DNA from: Pseudomonas sp. KU43P
Lineage (GTDB): Bacteria > Pseudomonadota > Gammaproteobacteria > Pseudomonadales > Pseudomonadaceae
Reading direction: 5' to 3'
Assembly (NCBI RefSeq): GCF_033095865.1
Contig: NZ_AP019365.1
Location: 1,833,501 to 1,897,500 of the forward strand
Length of the DNA stretch: 64,000 nucleotides
How positions within the stretch are numbered: position 1 is the stretch's first letter; each line of letters starts with the position of its first letter. The notes beneath the pieces were generated by a model. That model was not told where the DNA came from, searched no databases, and saw only the letters and a list, made by a program, of their open reading frames with translations. A program made the translations under genes and the position numbers. Of the stretch, positions 54,778 through 64,000 are shown one piece after another.

Positions 54778-54804
54778 GGTTCAGGATATCAAGCAGGCAC
54801 CTGC

Positions 54805-55755
54805 CTATCCCAAAACCCCCTCCAACCACTGCCCAGCTGCCGCATAAACCTCGGCGCTAGCCCCGGTAATCCCCGACATCCGCAAAAAGTCATGGGTCAA
54901 TCCCGCCTCGATGCGCAGGCTGGTCGGCGTGCCGCTGGCTTCCAGCTTGCCGGCATACTCCAGCCCTTCATCGAACAGCGGATCGTACTGAGCCAGGTTC
55001 ACGTAAGCCGGCGCCATGGCCGGCAGCGCCGGATGCAGCAGCGGTGAGGCGCGCCAGTCGCCGTGCGCCTGGGTGCTGCCCAGGTAGTGTGCGTAGAACC
55101 AGTCCAACGTCGCACTTTCCAGCAGGTAACCTTCGGCATACCGTTGATGCGAGTTGCGTCGGGTACTACTTTCCGCCACCGGATAGAACAGCAACTGCGC
55201 CTTCACCGCCTTGGCCTGCGGTCGTTCGGCCGCCGCGATCGCCATCACCGTGGCCAGCGTCGCCCCGGCGCTATCGCCGGCCAGCACCAGGTCCGTCGCC
55301 TGCAGTTCGAGCATGCCGGCGTTGCGCTGCAGCCATTGGACAGCATCCTCGCAGTCGTGCAGGGCGGTCGGGAACGGTCGCTCCGGCGCCAGTCGGTACT
55401 CAGGTGCGAACACTGCGTAGTCACCCAGGCAGGCCAGCCGACGACAGACGCAATCGTGCGAATCGAGGCTGCCGACCACATAGCCACCGCCATGCAAATA
55501 CACCAGCGTGGACTTGGGCGTGATACCCGGGCGACGGTACAGGCGGGCGGGCAATTGCACGCCATCGCGGGTGTCGAACTGCAGCGCGCTCACCTCGACC
55601 TGCGCGGGTGGGTCGGGGTCGAGCAGGCGTGAAGCATTTTCGAACTCCGCACGTGCCTGGGCGACGCCCAGCGCATGCATCGGCTGGCTCTTACCGGTCA
55701 GGCGGCCGAGTTCGGCCAATTCCAGGAACGCTTCCAGATCGCAGTCCAGGGACAT
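54805..55755 (-). CDS. Alpha/beta hydrolase, HSL-type esterase
   Basis: A 316-residue esterase or lipase of the hormone-sensitive-lipase family. The oxyanion motif is LVYLHGGGYVVGS, the nucleophile elbow is LAGDSAGATLA (G-D-S-A-G), the Asp is in AQYDPLFDEG and the His in LTHDFLRMSG, so the triad is complete. There is no signal peptide. Hydrolase genes of this kind are often found beside the terminal pyoverdine NRPS in P. putida-type loci, but I know of no proven role. It lies downstream of the reverse-strand NRPS, separated from it by a strong hairpin terminator, and has AAGGAA before its ATG. Confidence 0.88.
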   Translation of the reverse strand: MSLDCDLEAFLELAELGRLTGKSQPMHALGVAQARAEFENASRLLDPDPPAQVEVSALQFDTRDGVQLPARLYRRPGITPKSTLVYLHGGGYVVGSLDSHDCVCRRLACLGDYAVFAPEYRLAPERPFPTALHDCEDAVQWLQRNAGMLELQATDLVLAGDSAGATLATVMAIAAAERPQAKAVKAQLLFYPVAESSTRRNSHQRYAEGYLLESATLDWFYAHYLGSTQAHGDWRASPLLHPALPAMAPAYVNLAQYDPLFDEGLEYAGKLEASGTPTSLRIEAGLTHDFLRMSGITGASAEVYAAAGQWLEGVLG

Positions 55756-55779
55756 TCAGGTATTCCTTGCAAATCGATG

Positions 55780-55810
55780 AAAAAGGCCCGGCCGCAGAGC
55801 GCGGCCGGGC
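55780..55810 (-). terminator. Rho-independent terminator after the terminal NRPS (reverse strand)
   Basis: On the reverse strand GCCCGGCCGC pairs with GCGGCCGGGC (10 perfect pairs, 5-base loop), followed by C and five T. It stands between the NRPS stop and the esterase start, so esterase expression needs read-through or a promoter of its own in a very short gap. Confidence 0.85.
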
Positions 55811-55816
55811 GTCGGT

Positions 55817-64000
<8,184 letters not shown>

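Overview
The window is Pseudomonas chromosome, most likely from the P. putida group. Coding density is high, codons are GC-rich, the REP elements are of P. putida type, and the gene sets for pyoverdine, a cbb3 oxidase and a molybdenum hydroxylase all fit. About half the window is a pyoverdine siderophore locus. This placement comes from protein recognition only; no alignment was run.

Layout. 1-4400 holds the 5' part of ccoN, a small hydrolase, ppnP, a DEDDh exonuclease, a periplasmic binding protein and a GNAT acyltransferase with its own PvdS-type promoter. 4515-18305 holds pvdS (reverse strand, Fur box upstream) divergent from the 4317-residue pvdL, which builds the chromophore precursor. 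18565-21873 is a reverse-strand dsbD-tlpA-dsbG operon. 22128-28239 is a forward operon for a periplasmic molybdenum hydroxylase: large subunit, 2Fe-2S subunit, triheme cytochrome c, XdhC-like and MobA-like factors. 28255-30894 is a Tde-like DNase toxin with two immunity paralogues. 31145-33147 is a two-component system. 34343-49185 holds pvdH and two NRPS genes, followed by fpvA (49413-51944). 51945-54804 is an accessory patch with an inverted-repeat element, a PAAR/toxin-44 remnant with a putative immunity gene, and a small-gene cassette. 54805-64000 (reverse) holds an esterase and the terminal, thioesterase-bearing NRPS, which is cut by the window end.

How the genes work together. Iron-replete Fur should repress pvdS. 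PvdS would then drive pvdL, the acyltransferase gene, pvdH and the first peptide NRPS, each of which has a TAAAT or TAATT box, 16 bases, then CGT. PvdH makes the diaminobutyrate that the last PvdL module activates (code DIWELTADD). The peptide NRPSs read as D-Ser, one undecided residue, then Asp (code DLTKVGHVG), with an aspartyl beta-hydroxylase fused to the preceding protein and a catalytically dead condensation-like interface domain opening the Asp protein. The reverse-strand NRPS ends with D-Ser, cyclic hydroxyornithine and release by a thioesterase. FpvA imports the ferric product.

The most novel-looking item is a cassette of about 960 bp present twice (33266-34236 and 53815-54777). It has a roughly 320-nt leader, a DUF6124-type gene, a DUF3077-type gene and a REP pair. 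The two leaders can form the same stems with compensatory base changes, which suggests a structured RNA. Each copy has a different gene disabled: a one-base C-tract insertion in the first and a nonsense codon in the second.
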